This document shows positions 54,486-64,000 of a stretch of DNA of 64,000 bases, in pieces. The position numbers and the translations under genes were made by a program. Within the stretch, counting starts at the first letter, position 1; every line of letters starts with the position of its first letter. Source of the stretch: Flavobacterium gelatinilyticum. Lineage in GTDB: Bacteria > Bacteroidota > Bacteroidia > Flavobacteriales > Flavobacteriaceae. The notes under the pieces are model-generated. The model ran no database searches. It saw only the letters and a list, made by a program, of their open reading frames with translations, and had not been told where the DNA came from. The stretch is taken from positions 5,704,001 through 5,768,000 of the forward strand of contig NZ_CP114287.1 of the NCBI RefSeq assembly GCF_027111295.1, written 5' to 3'.

Positions 54486-55236
54486 AATTGTCTTACTCGA
54501 CATCCTTAAAAACAAAATTGTAGTAAGTTATGCTTTAGTTTTGGGCCTTCTTTCCTGGGGATCTTTTATGCTCGAGAATAATTCGGCAAAAGGGCTTTTG
54601 ACTATTCTGAATGTAATTTTATTTACTGTTCCACTGGTTTCGATCCTTTTTTCTACGATTTATATTTACAACAGTTCCGAGTTTATTGAACTTTTGCTGA
54701 GCCAGCCTTTAAAACGAAAAAAAATCTGGATCAGTTTATTTGCGGGACTTTCTATTGCACTGGTTCTCGCTTTTTTTGCCGGCGCCGGAATTCCGCTCTT
54801 GATTAATGCGCCGGATACAGCAGGTTTCATGATGCTTTTGTCGGGATGTTTAATCACGGTCGTATTTGTTTCGCTGGCTTTTTTAAGCTGTATTTTAACA
54901 CGCGACAAAGCCAAAGGAATTGGTATGGCGATTATGTTCTGGCTTTATTTTGCCATTCTTTTTGATGCTTTGGTGCTGTTTCTGTTGTTTCAGTTTGCCG
55001 AATATCCAATCGAAGAAGCCATGGTTGCCGTAACAGCTTTAAGCCCGATAGACCTTGCAAGAATACAAATTTTACTACATTTGGACCAGTCGGCGATGAT
55101 GGGCTACACAGGCGCTATTTTCAAGGACTTTTTCGGGACTGCGGCAGGATTATTGATTTCTTTTCTGCTTCTTGTTTTATGGATTGTTGTTCCGTTTGCC
55201 GTTTCGGTTAGAAAATTTGATAAAAAAGATCTTTAA
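54469..55236 (+). CDS. nosY: ABC transporter permease NosY
   Basis: 255 residues with six transmembrane segments, ABC-2 type (FSTIYIYNSSEFIELLLSQPLKRKKIW is the typical first cytoplasmic part). Forms the membrane part of NosDFY. Confidence 0.92.
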   Translation: MNRIIKIVLLDILKNKIVVSYALVLGLLSWGSFMLENNSAKGLLTILNVILFTVPLVSILFSTIYIYNSSEFIELLLSQPLKRKKIWISLFAGLSIALVLAFFAGAGIPLLINAPDTAGFMMLLSGCLITVVFVSLAFLSCILTRDKAKGIGMAIMFWLYFAILFDALVLFLLFQFAEYPIEEAMVAVTALSPIDLARIQILLHLDQSAMMGYTGAIFKDFFGTAAGLLISFLLLVLWIVVPFAVSVRKFDKKDL

Positions 55237-55269
55237 TGTTTTTTATGATATTAGAATTATAAAGAGAAA

Positions 55270-55641
55270 ATGAAAACAGATATTAGAAATAAAGATGATA
55301 TAGAAATACTCGTCGACGCCTTTTATAATAAAATAAAGGCAGATGCCACGATTGGCTATTTATTTACAGAAGTAGCAATGGTTAACTGGCAGAAACACCT
55401 CCCGATCATGTATGATTTTTGGGATAACATTCTTTTTCATACCGGAAATTTTGACGGGAATCCTATGATGAAACACCGGATGCTGGACAAGAAAAGCACT
55501 TTGACCGAGGCCCATTTTAAGCACTGGACAAAGCTCTGGAAAAAAACAGTCGATGATTTATTTGAAGGCGAAAAGGCTGATGAAGTAAAAGTAAGGGCCG
55601 AGAATATATCGAAAGCAATGATGAATAAAGTAATTGCATAA
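55270..55641 (+). CDS. Group III truncated hemoglobin
   Basis: 123 residues of the 2/2 globin fold, group III type: DIEILVDAFYNKI at the start, TEVAMVNWQKHLPIMYDFWDNILF, and the proximal His in the MMKHRML/TEAHFKHWTKLW region. May bind NO or O2 during denitrification. It follows nosY by 33 bp and is probably the last gene of the nos operon. Confidence 0.9.
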   Translation: MKTDIRNKDDIEILVDAFYNKIKADATIGYLFTEVAMVNWQKHLPIMYDFWDNILFHTGNFDGNPMMKHRMLDKKSTLTEAHFKHWTKLWKKTVDDLFEGEKADEVKVRAENISKAMMNKVIA

Positions 55642-55642
55642 A

Positions 55643-55672
55643 AAAAACGGGAGCTGCGAGGTTCCCGTTTCT
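55643..55672 (+). terminator. Terminator of the nos operon
   Basis: AAACGGGAGC-TGCGAG-GTTCCCGTTT stem with TTTTTG behind. Confidence 0.7.
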
Positions 55673-55753
55673 ATTTTTGCGAAAGATATTAAAACTGAAT
55701 TAATAATTTTCTTTTAACCGAGGTCAAAGAACTTACTTTTTTAAGCGATAAAG

Positions 55754-55769
55754 TATGATTTAAATCATA
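55754..55769. promoter_or_regulatory. Third Crp/Fnr-type palindrome (orphan)
   Basis: TATGATTTAAATCATA, identical half-sites to the boxes at 45696 and 48880, but between two convergent genes, so no obvious target gene. Confidence 0.6.
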
Positions 55770-55803
55770 TTACTTTAAAAAATTTCCGATCTATATTTTC
55801 TAA

Positions 55804-57039
55804 TTACTGCGGTATGTAAATATGAAATGTCGCACCCTGCATAGGCTGTGCCGCAGCGAGGATTATACCGTTATGGTTCTCGACAATTTTTTTTACAATA
55901 GCAAGTCCCATGCCGGTTCCTTCGTATACATCACGGCTGTGCAGTCTTTGGAAAACGCCAAATATTTTTTCGCTGTATTCAGGATCAAAACCTATTCCGT
56001 TGTCTTTAAAACTAATGTGGCAGTACGTTTCAAGGGGCAGCAGCTTATCGTTTTTCAGGTCTTTTCCGCTTGCAATCCTGCTTTTAATTTCAATTTGAAG
56101 CGGTATATCCTTTTTGGAAAATTTCAGCGCATTGTTAACTAAATTTTCGAGAAGCTGAATGAACAAAAACGGAATAATATTAATTTTTCCATGCAGATCG
56201 GTTACGATTACGGCATTTTTTTCTTTAATATTTTCACGCAACGCTTCTTTGATGTTTTCAACCATAGTATTGAGATCTGTGTTCTCGTAAACGCGGTCTG
56301 TGATATTGGTTCGGGAAAAAGACAAAAGATCGTTTATAAGCTCGCGCATTCGGTTTGTGGCATACAAAATCCGGTCAAACTTGATTCGGCCGTCCGGACT
56401 CAGGTTGTCGTATTCCCTTGCCAGAATGATATTGGTAAAAGTTTGTATTTTCCGGAGGGGTTCCTGTAAATCATGACTGGAAATATGCGTAAAAGCATCC
56501 AGTTCCTGATTCTTCTTTTTTAATTCGGCGGCGTATTTTTCTATTGCTTCATATTGTTTTTCCAGCTCTTCATTAGCTTTTGTAATTTTTGCATTCAGTG
56601 CAGTTGTTTCTTCTTCTTTGATCTGTAATTCTTTGTTTTTCTTGTATAATTCTGTAAAAACCAAAACTTTGGCCTGCAAAATTTCAGCAGACAAAGGTTT
56701 AATCATATAATCAACCGCGCCAGATTGATATCCTTTAAAAATATAATCGGAAGTATTCATGTTGGCGGTTAGAAAAATAATAGGAACATGTTTGAGTTTA
56801 TCGCTCTGTCGGATTAGTTCTGCAGTTTCAAATCCATCCATAAGAGGCATTTGCACATCCATTAAAATGATGGCAAAATCCTGATTCTTAAGAAGAATCC
56901 GAAGTGCATCTTTACCAGATGTAGCTTCTACAAACTCATATCCCTGATCTGCGAGTATGACCTGAAGCGAAAGTAGGTTTTCCTTCTTGTCATCGACGAT
57001 TAATATTTTTACCGAATGTTTTTGCATGGGGGCTTTCAT
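55804..57039 (-). CDS. REC-histidine kinase
   Basis: 411 residues. N-terminal receiver (about 10-130; acidic DDK, phospho-Asp in AIILMDVQMP, Lys in YMIKPLS), a long coiled coil (about 135-190), HisKA with FTHISSHDLQEPLRK, and HATPase with LVNNALKFS, FKDNGIGF and GTGMGLAIVKK. No membrane segment. It starts 8 bp behind the poly-HAMP kinase, so it is co-transcribed and probably part of a phosphorelay with it. Confidence 0.9.
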   Translation of the reverse strand: MKAPMQKHSVKILIVDDKKENLLSLQVILADQGYEFVEATSGKDALRILLKNQDFAIILMDVQMPLMDGFETAELIRQSDKLKHVPIIFLTANMNTSDYIFKGYQSGAVDYMIKPLSAEILQAKVLVFTELYKKNKELQIKEEETTALNAKITKANEELEKQYEAIEKYAAELKKKNQELDAFTHISSHDLQEPLRKIQTFTNIILAREYDNLSPDGRIKFDRILYATNRMRELINDLLSFSRTNITDRVYENTDLNTMVENIKEALRENIKEKNAVIVTDLHGKINIIPFLFIQLLENLVNNALKFSKKDIPLQIEIKSRIASGKDLKNDKLLPLETYCHISFKDNGIGFDPEYSEKIFGVFQRLHSRDVYEGTGMGLAIVKKIVENHNGIILAAAQPMQGATFHIYIPQ

Positions 57040-57047
57040 TTAGGTTT

Positions 57048-60000
57048 TTATTTCAACCAAACTCTCATTAAAGAGGATAATTGTTCAACATTTACCGGTT
57101 TAGTAATATAATCTGAGGCTCCGGATTCGATGCATTTTTGTCGGTCACCTTTCATTGCTTTTGCTGTTACTGCAATAATGGTCAAATCTTTATGTTTGCT
57201 ATTTTGTCGAATGATTTTCATGGTTTCGTAACCGTCCAGTTCCGGCATCATGATATCCATTAAAACAATATCGATACTGTTGTTATCACTCAAGATTTGA
57301 ATTGCTTCGTGACCACTTTCAGCACTAATAACTTCTAGTCCAAAACGTTCCAGCGCAGTGGTTAATGCAAATAGATTTCGAACATCGTCATCTACCAAAA
57401 GTACTTTTTTATTGATAAGAACATCTTCTTTTAAATAAAAAGTTTCGATTCTATCTCTCATACTATCAGGCAGATCTTTGTGAATACGGTGCATAAAGAG
57501 AGCAGTCTGATCGACTAATTCATCAATTGAAACAGCACTTTTGGTGATAATACTATGCGCAAATCGACCTAGTTTACTGCGTTGTTTTTTGTTGACATCT
57601 CCGGCTGAATATATAATAATTGCTGTTTCCTGACCGCTGATATTATTTTCAAGATCACTTATTAAATCCAATCCGTCTGCATCTGGAAGATATAAATCTA
57701 AAATAATACAATCGAATGATTTTTGTTTAATGAGCTCCACGGCTTCTTTTGCCGTTAAAGCAGTAGATATTACAATATCATCGCCTTTTACTGCGTCTAC
57801 AATTCTTTTTAATTCTTCATTATTATCATCTACAACAAGCAGATTTTTTTCTTTTTTATTTTTGAAATCCTGAATATCATTGAATAAAGAAGTCAAAACA
57901 TCGTTTTTTACCGGTTTCACCAAAAAGTTTCGGGCGCCTCGTTTTAAACCTTTATTTCTTTCATCTTCGCCAGAAATAATATAAACCGGGATATGACGTA
58001 ATGTAAAATCAGTTTTTAAACGATCCAGAATTTTCCACCCGCTTGTATCAGGCATATTCAAATCCATTGAAATGGCATGAGGCTGAAATTGATTGATATA
58101 ATCTACAACATCGTTTCCTCTTGTGGTTACAACGGCTTTAATATCATGCTGATGCGCTCTTTCGAGCAGGATTTTTGCAAAAGTGACATTGTCTTCTGCT
58201 ATCAATAAAACTTTGTCATCTGTTTTAATATCAGCACGATCGTCACCAACTTCATCAATAAAGTACAAATCCATATCTGATTTGTTGAAACTAGCCGATG
58301 GAAGCGATTTTAAACGACTTTTTCCGGCATGGATTACATTGGTTTCTTCGTTTACATTCATATCTTCAATTTCAGGAATATGAACGAATTTTAATGGAAG
58401 AAACAAAGTAAATTTACTTCCAATATTGGTATCACTTTCAAGTTCAATGCTTCCGCCTAATAAGTCAGAAAGTCCACGGCTAATGGATAATCCTAAACCA
58501 GTTCCTCCATATTTACGACTTGTAGATCCTTCTGCCTGTTGGAAAGCTTCGAAAATGATATTTTGTTTTTCTTTTGAAATTCCGATTCCGGTATCCGAAA
58601 TTTCGAAAGCCACAACAGCTTCGGCATTTTCTAAACTGTTATTTTTTGTTTTCCAATTATTATCTGCTTTGTATATATTTAATTTTACTTCCCCTTTTTC
58701 AGTAAATTTGAATGAATTCGACAAAAGATTTTTAAGGATTTGATTTAATCTTTGTGAATCTGTTTCCATTACTTCCGGTAAATTTTCATCCATATTGATT
58801 TCAAAGCGAAGATGTTTTGCCTGAGAAATAGGGTTGAATGTAGACTCCACAAATCGGCTGATTTCTGCAAAACTAATCGGATTATAATCTACAGAAATAT
58901 AACCGGATTCAATTTTAGAAAGATCCAGAATATCATTAATCAACTGAATTAAGTCATCTCCACAAGAATTGATCGTTTTGGCAAACTGAATTTGTTTTTC
59001 GGATAAATTTCCGTCGCGGTTGGCGATTAATTCGTTGGCCAAAATTTGTAAACTGTTCAACGGAGTTCTTAACTCGTGGGACATATTCGCAAGGAATTCC
59101 GATTTATATTTGGATGTCAAAGTAAGCTGATCTGCCTTTTCCTCCAAAGCTTTACGGGCAACCTCGACTTCCTGATTTTTGAGTTCCACTTCTTCTTTTT
59201 GGTTCGCCAATAAAATAGCTTTTTCTTCGAGCTCTTCGTTGGTGTTTTTTAATACTTCCTGCTGACTTTTCAGCTCGCTTGCCAGCGATTGAGACTGAAC
59301 CAATAACTCTTCTGTTCTGGAATTCGATTCGATTGTATTTAATACAATTCCGATACTTTCTGTCAAACCTTCTAAGAAATCTAAGTGCGTCTGACTAAAG
59401 GTATCCAATGACGCTAATTCAATAACAGCTTTAAGTCTTCCTTCAAACAAAACTGGAAGAATAATAACGTCTTTAGGCTTCGCATCACCAAGTCCGGAAT
59501 TGATTCTGATGTAATCTTTTGGAACATTACTCAAAATAATTCTTTCTTTTTCAATCGCAACCTGACCAATAAGTCCTTCACCCATTGCATATTGTGTAAT
59601 AGAATCTTTTCGTTTGATGTAGGCGTAAGAAGCAATTAAATTCAGTTTAGAATCCATAAAATCTTCTCCTTCTTCGAGAATATAGAAAAGTCCGTGCTGT
59701 GCTGTAACCACCGCTGCGAGTTCTGAAAGGATTTTTTTGGTCACCGCATTCAGTTCTTTTTGTCCCTGAAGCATCTGCGTAAATTTTGCCAAATTCGATT
59801 TCAGCCAGTCCTGTTCCTGATTACGTAAAGTAGTTGCTTTTAGGTTTGAAATCATTTGGTTGATAGTATCTTTAAGAGCCTCAACTTCACCTTTTGCTTC
59901 AACACCAATTGTTCGGGTTAAATCTCCTTGTGTTACCGCCGAAGCAACCTCAGAAATGGCACGAACCTGAGTCGTAAGATTTGCAGCCAGCTGATTAACA

Positions 60001-63000
60001 TTTTCTGTTAAGTTTTTCCAAGTTCCCGATGCTCCCGGAACGTTTGCCTGACCGCCCAGTTTTCCTTCGGCACCTACTTCTCGGGCCACAGTTGTTACCT
60101 GATCTGAGAAAGTGGCCAACGTATCAATCATCTCATTAATAGTATCTGTAAGCTGTGCTACTTCACCTTTTGCATCAATAGATAATTTTTGTTTTAGATT
60201 TCCTTTTGCTACCGATGTTACAACTTTAGCGATTCCACGAACCTGACCTGTTAAGTTGGATGCCATTACGTTAACTGAATCGGTTAAATCTTTCCAGGTT
60301 CCGGCAACACCTTTTACTTCAGATTGCCCTCCCAATTTTCCTTCGGTACCCACTTCACGTGCCACACGCGTAACCTCAGAAGCAAATGAATTTAATTGTT
60401 CCACCATCGTATTGAAGGTGTTTTTTAGATCGAGAATTTCTCCTTTTACGTCAACCGTAATTTGTTTCGAAAGATCGCCATTGGCAACGGCTTTCGTTAC
60501 ATCGGCAATATTACGCACCTGACCGGTTAGGTTGGATGCCATTTGGTTAACCGAATCTGTTAAATCTTTCCAAGTTCCAGCAACTCCGGGTACGAAAGCT
60601 TGTCCGCCCAGTTTTCCGTCTGTTCCTACTTCTCGAGCCACACGGGTAACCTCAGAGGCAAAGGCACGAAGCTGATCTACCATTGTATTTACGGTTTCTT
60701 TTAATTGCAGAATTTCTCCACGAACGTCTGCCGTAATTTTTTTCGACATATCTCCGTTGGCAACGGCAATGGTAACTTCGGCAATATTACGAACCTGAGT
60801 CGTTAAGTTACCCGCCATTTGGTTCACAGAATCGGTCAAATCTTTCCATGTTCCGGCAACACCAGGAACGTTGGCTTGTCCTCCCAATTTACCTTCGGTA
60901 CCAACTTCACGCGCCACACGAGTTACCTCAGAGGCAAATTCACGAAGCTGATCCACCATGGTATTCAGGGTTTCTTTTAATTGCAGAATTTCTCCGCGCA
61001 CGTCAACGGTAATTTTTCGGGACATATCTCCGTTGGCAACGGCAATCGCCACATCGGCAATATTACGTACCTGAGCGGTAAGGTTTCCGGCCATTTGGTT
61101 AACCGAGTCGGTCAAATCTTTCCATGTTCCGGCAACTCCAGGAACGTTGGCTTGTCCTCCCAATTTTCCTTCTGTACCAACCTCACGAGATACCCTAGTA
61201 ACCTCCGAAGCAAAGCCTCGAAGCTGATCCACCATAGTATTGATGGTATTTTTTAATTCTAAGATTTCTCCTTTTACATCAACCGTAATTTGGAGCGATA
61301 AATCTCCTTTTGCTACGGCTGTTGTTACTTCGGCAATATTACGTACCTGTCCGGTTAAGTTGGATGCCATTTGATTTACAGAATCTGTTAAATCTTTCCA
61401 GGTTCCGCCTACACCTTCAACCTGCGCTTGTCCTCCCAGTTTTCCTTCGGTACCAACCTCACGGGCTACACGGGTTACCTCAGAAGCAAAGGAATTCAGC
61501 TGTCCCACCATTGTATTAATGGTATTTTTTAGCTCTAAGATTTCCCCTTTGGTATCAACGGTAATCTGGCGGGATAAATCTCCTTTTGCCACGGCTGTGG
61601 TTACCTCGGCAATATTACGTACTTGTCCGGTTAAGTTAGATGCCATTTGGTTTACAGAATCTGTTAAATCTTTCCATGTTCCGCCGACACCTTTTACTTT
61701 TGCCTGACCTCCCAATTTTCCTTCGGTACCCACCTCAAGTGCCACACGCGTTACCTCAGAAGAGAAGGAGTTAAGCTGATCCACCATCGTGTTAATGGTT
61801 TTCTTCAATTCCAGAATTTCACCTTCGGCCACAGCCGTAATTTTTTTCGAAAGGTCGCCGTTTGCCACGGCAGTTGTTACCTCGGCAATATTACGTACTT
61901 GTCCGGTTAAGTTGGATGCCATTTGATTCACAGAGTCCGTTAAATCTTTCCATGTTCCGCCAACACCTTTTACTTTTGCCTGACCTCCGAGTTTTCCTTC
62001 TGAACCTACTTCACGTGCCACACGGGTTACCTCGGCACCAAAAGAGTTCAACTGGTCCACCATTGTATTGATGGTATTTTTTAATTCGAGGATTTCGCCC
62101 TCTACGTTTACGGTAATTTTTTTAGATAAATCTCCTTTTGCTACGGCAGTTGTTACTTCGGCAATGTTACGAACCTGACCTGTTAGGTTTGATGCCATTT
62201 GGTTTACCGAATCGGTCAAATCTTTCCAAACCCCGCCGACACCACGTACACGAGCCTGACCCCCCAGTTTTCCTTCAGAACCTACTTCTCGAGCCACACG
62301 CGTAACCTCAGAAGAGAAGGAATTCAACTGATCCACCATCGTATTAATGGTATTTTTCAACTCTAAGATTTCTCCTTTCACGTCTACGGTAATTTTTTTC
62401 GAAAGATCTCCTTTTGCCACGGCCGTTGTTACATCGGCAATGTTACGTACTTGTCCGGTTAGGTTGGATGCCATTTGGTTTACCGAATCGGTTAAATCTT
62501 TCCAAGTTCCGCCAACACCTTTTACCTGAGCTTGTCCGCCTAGTTTTCCTTCGGTACCTACCTCACGCGCCACACGGGTTACCTCAGAAGAAAAGGAATT
62601 CAGCTGATCTACCATGGTATTGATGGTATTTTTTAATTCCTGAATTTCTCCTTTTACGTCTACGGTAATTTTTTTCGAAAGATCTCCTTTTGCCACAGCC
62701 GTTGTTACATCGGCAATATTACGTACCTGACCTGTTAAGTTGGATGCCATTTTATTTACAGAATCGGTCAAATCTTTCCAAACACCGCCCACACCACGAA
62801 CTTTTGCCTGACCTCCCAGTTTTCCTTCGGTACCCACCTCACGCGCCACACGAGTAACCTCCATAGAAAAAAGGTTCAGCTGTTTTACCATTCCATTTAC
62901 CTCTTTTGCAATTCTGAGGAATTCTCCCTGAAGTGGGTTTCCTTCGATAGATAAAGGCATTTCCTGAGATAAATTCCCTTTTGCAACAGAAGTAATTACG

Positions 63001-63422
63001 TGAGCAATTTCAATCGTTGGGTGAACCAGATCCGAAATCAAGGTGTTTACAGAATCAACACAGGAACTCCACGAACCGCGTGCACCATCAAGAACCACAC
63101 GATTGTTTAGTTTTCCTTGTTTACCAATGCTTTTTCCAACTTTTTGAAATTCAAAAACCATTCTTTCGTTTAGGTCAATTATTTCGTTTAAAGTATCGCA
63201 AATTGATCTTTTTACTCCGTTTTGGTCGGTAGGAAAACGTTGGGAAAAATTACCATTTTTAACTTTCATCAAAATTTTCAAAAACTCAGCATCGGTAAGA
63301 ATAGATTCCTCAACCTCACTTTTTTTATTTTTGCGTCCAGATGATGGTTCATCTGTTATTATAGGCAGGGCGATCATCACCTCGTCTTTAGATGTCTTAT
63401 CGATGTGTTTTGGTTTTTTCAT
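57048..63422 (-). CDS. Soluble poly-HAMP hybrid histidine kinase with three receivers
   Basis: 2124 residues, no transmembrane segment. N-terminal divergent HAMP-like unit (about 50-180), then eleven units of about 92 residues (to about 1190), each [11 protein letters not shown](T/S)EGKLGGQA...[13 protein letters not shown] followed by [14 protein letters not shown](K/N)GDLS and EI..LK.T.NTMVDQ. A GAF domain (about 1235-1380), coiled coil, HisKA ([12 protein letters not shown], His near 1448), HATPase (about 1540-1720) and three receivers (about 1735-1858, 1860-1985 and 2005-2124) follow. The layout recalls fungal Nik1-type osmosensor kinases, which also use repeated HAMP units in the cytosol. 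The stimulus is unknown. Confidence 0.92.
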   Translation of the reverse strand: MKKPKHIDKTSKDEVMIALPIITDEPSSGRKNKKSEVEESILTDAEFLKILMKVKNGNFSQRFPTDQNGVKRSICDTLNEIIDLNERMVFEFQKVGKSIGKQGKLNNRVVLDGARGSWSSCVDSVNTLISDLVHPTIEIAHVITSVAKGNLSQEMPLSIEGNPLQGEFLRIAKEVNGMVKQLNLFSMEVTRVAREVGTEGKLGGQAKVRGVGGVWKDLTDSVNKMASNLTGQVRNIADVTTAVAKGDLSKKITVDVKGEIQELKNTINTMVDQLNSFSSEVTRVAREVGTEGKLGGQAQVKGVGGTWKDLTDSVNQMASNLTGQVRNIADVTTAVAKGDLSKKITVDVKGEILELKNTINTMVDQLNSFSSEVTRVAREVGSEGKLGGQARVRGVGGVWKDLTDSVNQMASNLTGQVRNIAEVTTAVAKGDLSKKITVNVEGEILELKNTINTMVDQLNSFGAEVTRVAREVGSEGKLGGQAKVKGVGGTWKDLTDSVNQMASNLTGQVRNIAEVTTAVANGDLSKKITAVAEGEILELKKTINTMVDQLNSFSSEVTRVALEVGTEGKLGGQAKVKGVGGTWKDLTDSVNQMASNLTGQVRNIAEVTTAVAKGDLSRQITVDTKGEILELKNTINTMVGQLNSFASEVTRVAREVGTEGKLGGQAQVEGVGGTWKDLTDSVNQMASNLTGQVRNIAEVTTAVAKGDLSLQITVDVKGEILELKNTINTMVDQLRGFASEVTRVSREVGTEGKLGGQANVPGVAGTWKDLTDSVNQMAGNLTAQVRNIADVAIAVANGDMSRKITVDVRGEILQLKETLNTMVDQLREFASEVTRVAREVGTEGKLGGQANVPGVAGTWKDLTDSVNQMAGNLTTQVRNIAEVTIAVANGDMSKKITADVRGEILQLKETVNTMVDQLRAFASEVTRVAREVGTDGKLGGQAFVPGVAGTWKDLTDSVNQMASNLTGQVRNIADVTKAVANGDLSKQITVDVKGEILDLKNTFNTMVEQLNSFASEVTRVAREVGTEGKLGGQSEVKGVAGTWKDLTDSVNVMASNLTGQVRGIAKVVTSVAKGNLKQKLSIDAKGEVAQLTDTINEMIDTLATFSDQVTTVAREVGAEGKLGGQANVPGASGTWKNLTENVNQLAANLTTQVRAISEVASAVTQGDLTRTIGVEAKGEVEALKDTINQMISNLKATTLRNQEQDWLKSNLAKFTQMLQGQKELNAVTKKILSELAAVVTAQHGLFYILEEGEDFMDSKLNLIASYAYIKRKDSITQYAMGEGLIGQVAIEKERIILSNVPKDYIRINSGLGDAKPKDVIILPVLFEGRLKAVIELASLDTFSQTHLDFLEGLTESIGIVLNTIESNSRTEELLVQSQSLASELKSQQEVLKNTNEELEEKAILLANQKEEVELKNQEVEVARKALEEKADQLTLTSKYKSEFLANMSHELRTPLNSLQILANELIANRDGNLSEKQIQFAKTINSCGDDLIQLINDILDLSKIESGYISVDYNPISFAEISRFVESTFNPISQAKHLRFEINMDENLPEVMETDSQRLNQILKNLLSNSFKFTEKGEVKLNIYKADNNWKTKNNSLENAEAVVAFEISDTGIGISKEKQNIIFEAFQQAEGSTSRKYGGTGLGLSISRGLSDLLGGSIELESDTNIGSKFTLFLPLKFVHIPEIEDMNVNEETNVIHAGKSRLKSLPSASFNKSDMDLYFIDEVGDDRADIKTDDKVLLIAEDNVTFAKILLERAHQHDIKAVVTTRGNDVVDYINQFQPHAISMDLNMPDTSGWKILDRLKTDFTLRHIPVYIISGEDERNKGLKRGARNFLVKPVKNDVLTSLFNDIQDFKNKKEKNLLVVDDNNEELKRIVDAVKGDDIVISTALTAKEAVELIKQKSFDCIILDLYLPDADGLDLISDLENNISGQETAIIIYSAGDVNKKQRSKLGRFAHSIITKSAVSIDELVDQTALFMHRIHKDLPDSMRDRIETFYLKEDVLINKKVLLVDDDVRNLFALTTALERFGLEVISAESGHEAIQILSDNNSIDIVLMDIMMPELDGYETMKIIRQNSKHKDLTIIAVTAKAMKGDRQKCIESGASDYITKPVNVEQLSSLMRVWLK

Positions 63423-63429
63423 AATATCA

Positions 63430-63545
63430 TGGGGTGAGGAATATTAGATTTTGGATTTTGGATTTTAGATTTTGGATTTTAGATTTTGGATTTTAGATTT
63501 TAGATTTTAGATTTCAGACTTTAGATTTCAGATTTTGGATTTTTT
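63430..63545. repeat. Heptanucleotide tandem repeat upstream of the poly-HAMP kinase
   Basis: About sixteen units of TTTTGGA/TTTTAGA type (GATTTTAGATTTTGGATTTT...). It continues into a shorter ATTGATATTGATATTG-type repeat (63565-63600). The repeats fill the gap 63423-63604 between the response regulator and the kinase. Confidence 0.8.
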
Positions 63546-63604
63546 GATATTGCCATTGTCATTCATATTGATATTGATATTGAAATTTATATTGATATTG
63601 TCGT

Positions 63605-64000
63605 CTACCCATTTTCGTTTATCAATATTTTTCTAAGATGAAACTGTACAAAGGCATCCATCGAATCGGGTCTTTTGGTATTATCTGTATAATTTAAAGG
63701 TTTTATGATGTATCCTGAAATTCCGAGTGCTTCGGCAGTTACTCGGTCGTTGCTTTCAGACGAAGTTGTCATGATGAAAACTTTTAAATCCTTCAGCGCA
63801 TCATCTGTTCTAATAATTTTCAGGAACTCAATTCCGTTCATTCTCGGCATATTAATGTCCAGGAGAATTACATCCGGAACAAGCGGATTTTCGGTATCAC
63901 GAAGCATTTGCAGCGCTTCGAGTCCGTTGTAAGCTGTGTGAAGAACGTATTTGATTTCCAGTTTTTTAAGTGAACGTTCTACCGAAATCGTGTCCAGTTC
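63605..64000 (-). CDS. Single-domain response regulator, 5' end outside window
   Basis: The frame is open to the window edge at 64000; the N terminus with its first acidic residues is missing. Receiver motifs: phospho-Asp in DVILLDINMPRMNGIEFL, Thr/Ser in IMTTSSE, and Lys in GYIIKPLNY. Stand-alone receiver of the Rcp1 type, likely the first gene of the minus-strand signalling cluster with the poly-HAMP kinase and the REC-histidine kinase, and possibly a phosphotransfer partner. Confidence 0.85.
   Translation of the reverse strand, partial: ELDTISVERSLKKLEIKYVLHTAYNGLEALQMLRDTENPLVPDVILLDINMPRMNGIEFLKIIRTDDALKDLKVFIMTTSSESNDRVTAEALGISGYIIKPLNYTDNTKRPDSMDAFVQFHLRKILINENG

Noticed and set aside
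60256..62623. Several plus-strand open frames opposite the HAMP repeats that resemble each other
   Set aside because: They repeat only because the sense strand repeats; they have no independent coding signal.
57048..63422. Tandem DNA repeats considered as a CRISPR or satellite array
   Set aside because: The about 276-bp period is in frame and encodes HAMP-like units of one protein.

Overview
The window comes from a Bacteroidota genome, most likely a Flavobacterium or a close relative. The evidence is low G+C, AT-rich leaders without Shine-Dalgarno sequences, promoters of the TTG-N19-21-TAnnTTTG type, many lipoproteins with an (F/L)SC lipobox, a TonB-dependent receptor, a Sec-type (clade II) nosZ and YD-repeat/RHS polymorphic toxin genes. 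No rRNA or tRNA gene was recognised.

Layout. 0-5.6 kb: tail of a MarR regulator, oxyR convergent with an OsmC peroxidase, a large surface lipoprotein and a SpoU/TrmH methyltransferase. 5.8-8.3 kb: an AT-rich accessory patch with two DUF488 genes, a dual-OB-like gene and a membrane coiled-coil protein. 8.7-17.3 kb: nitronate monooxygenase, then a sulfur/methionine region made of a SAM-I riboswitch, a TlpA-like thioredoxin, a class V aminotransferase, a cupin and metNIQ. A short ORF with tandem Met-Met-Cys-Cys codons and an intrinsic terminator precede metN, which looks like a ribosome-mediated attenuator. 17.4-23.7 kb: L,D-transpeptidase, a small envelope operon, a LytS/LytR-type pair and a DUF4870 protein. 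24.1-28.4 kb: a stressosome operon (RsbR, RsbS, RsbT, an ATPase-PP2C fusion and a histidine kinase). 28.9-38.2 kb: an RHS island with a JAB/DUF4329-like toxin tip, an NTF2-fold immunity lipoprotein, an orphan toxin tail with its putative immunity gene, and transposase and XRE relics. It is bounded by direct repeats of about 310 bp, because the 3' end of the upstream histidine kinase gene is duplicated on the far side.

38.4-45.6 kb (minus strand): a low-oxygen operon of nadA, nadB, a YtfE/RIC repair protein, nrdD, nrdG and a CopD-like protein. The nrdD reading frame stops before its glycyl-radical site, which is present in the +1 frame immediately downstream. 45.7-55.6 kb: N2O respiration, with a copper TonB receptor, a periplasmic copper-type domain protein (apparently N-truncated), cytochrome c, nosZ, a membrane-NosL fusion, nosD, nosF, nosY and a truncated hemoglobin. 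Three exact copies of the palindrome TATGATT-NN-AATCATA (45696, 48880, 55754) suggest one Crp/Fnr-type regulator controls the nad/nrd and nos operons.

55.8-64 kb (minus strand): a response regulator (cut by the window edge), a 2124-residue soluble hybrid kinase with about twelve HAMP-like repeats, and a REC-histidine kinase. Heptanucleotide tandem repeats lie between the first two. Several dispersed palindromic repeats of MITE type fill intergenic gaps.
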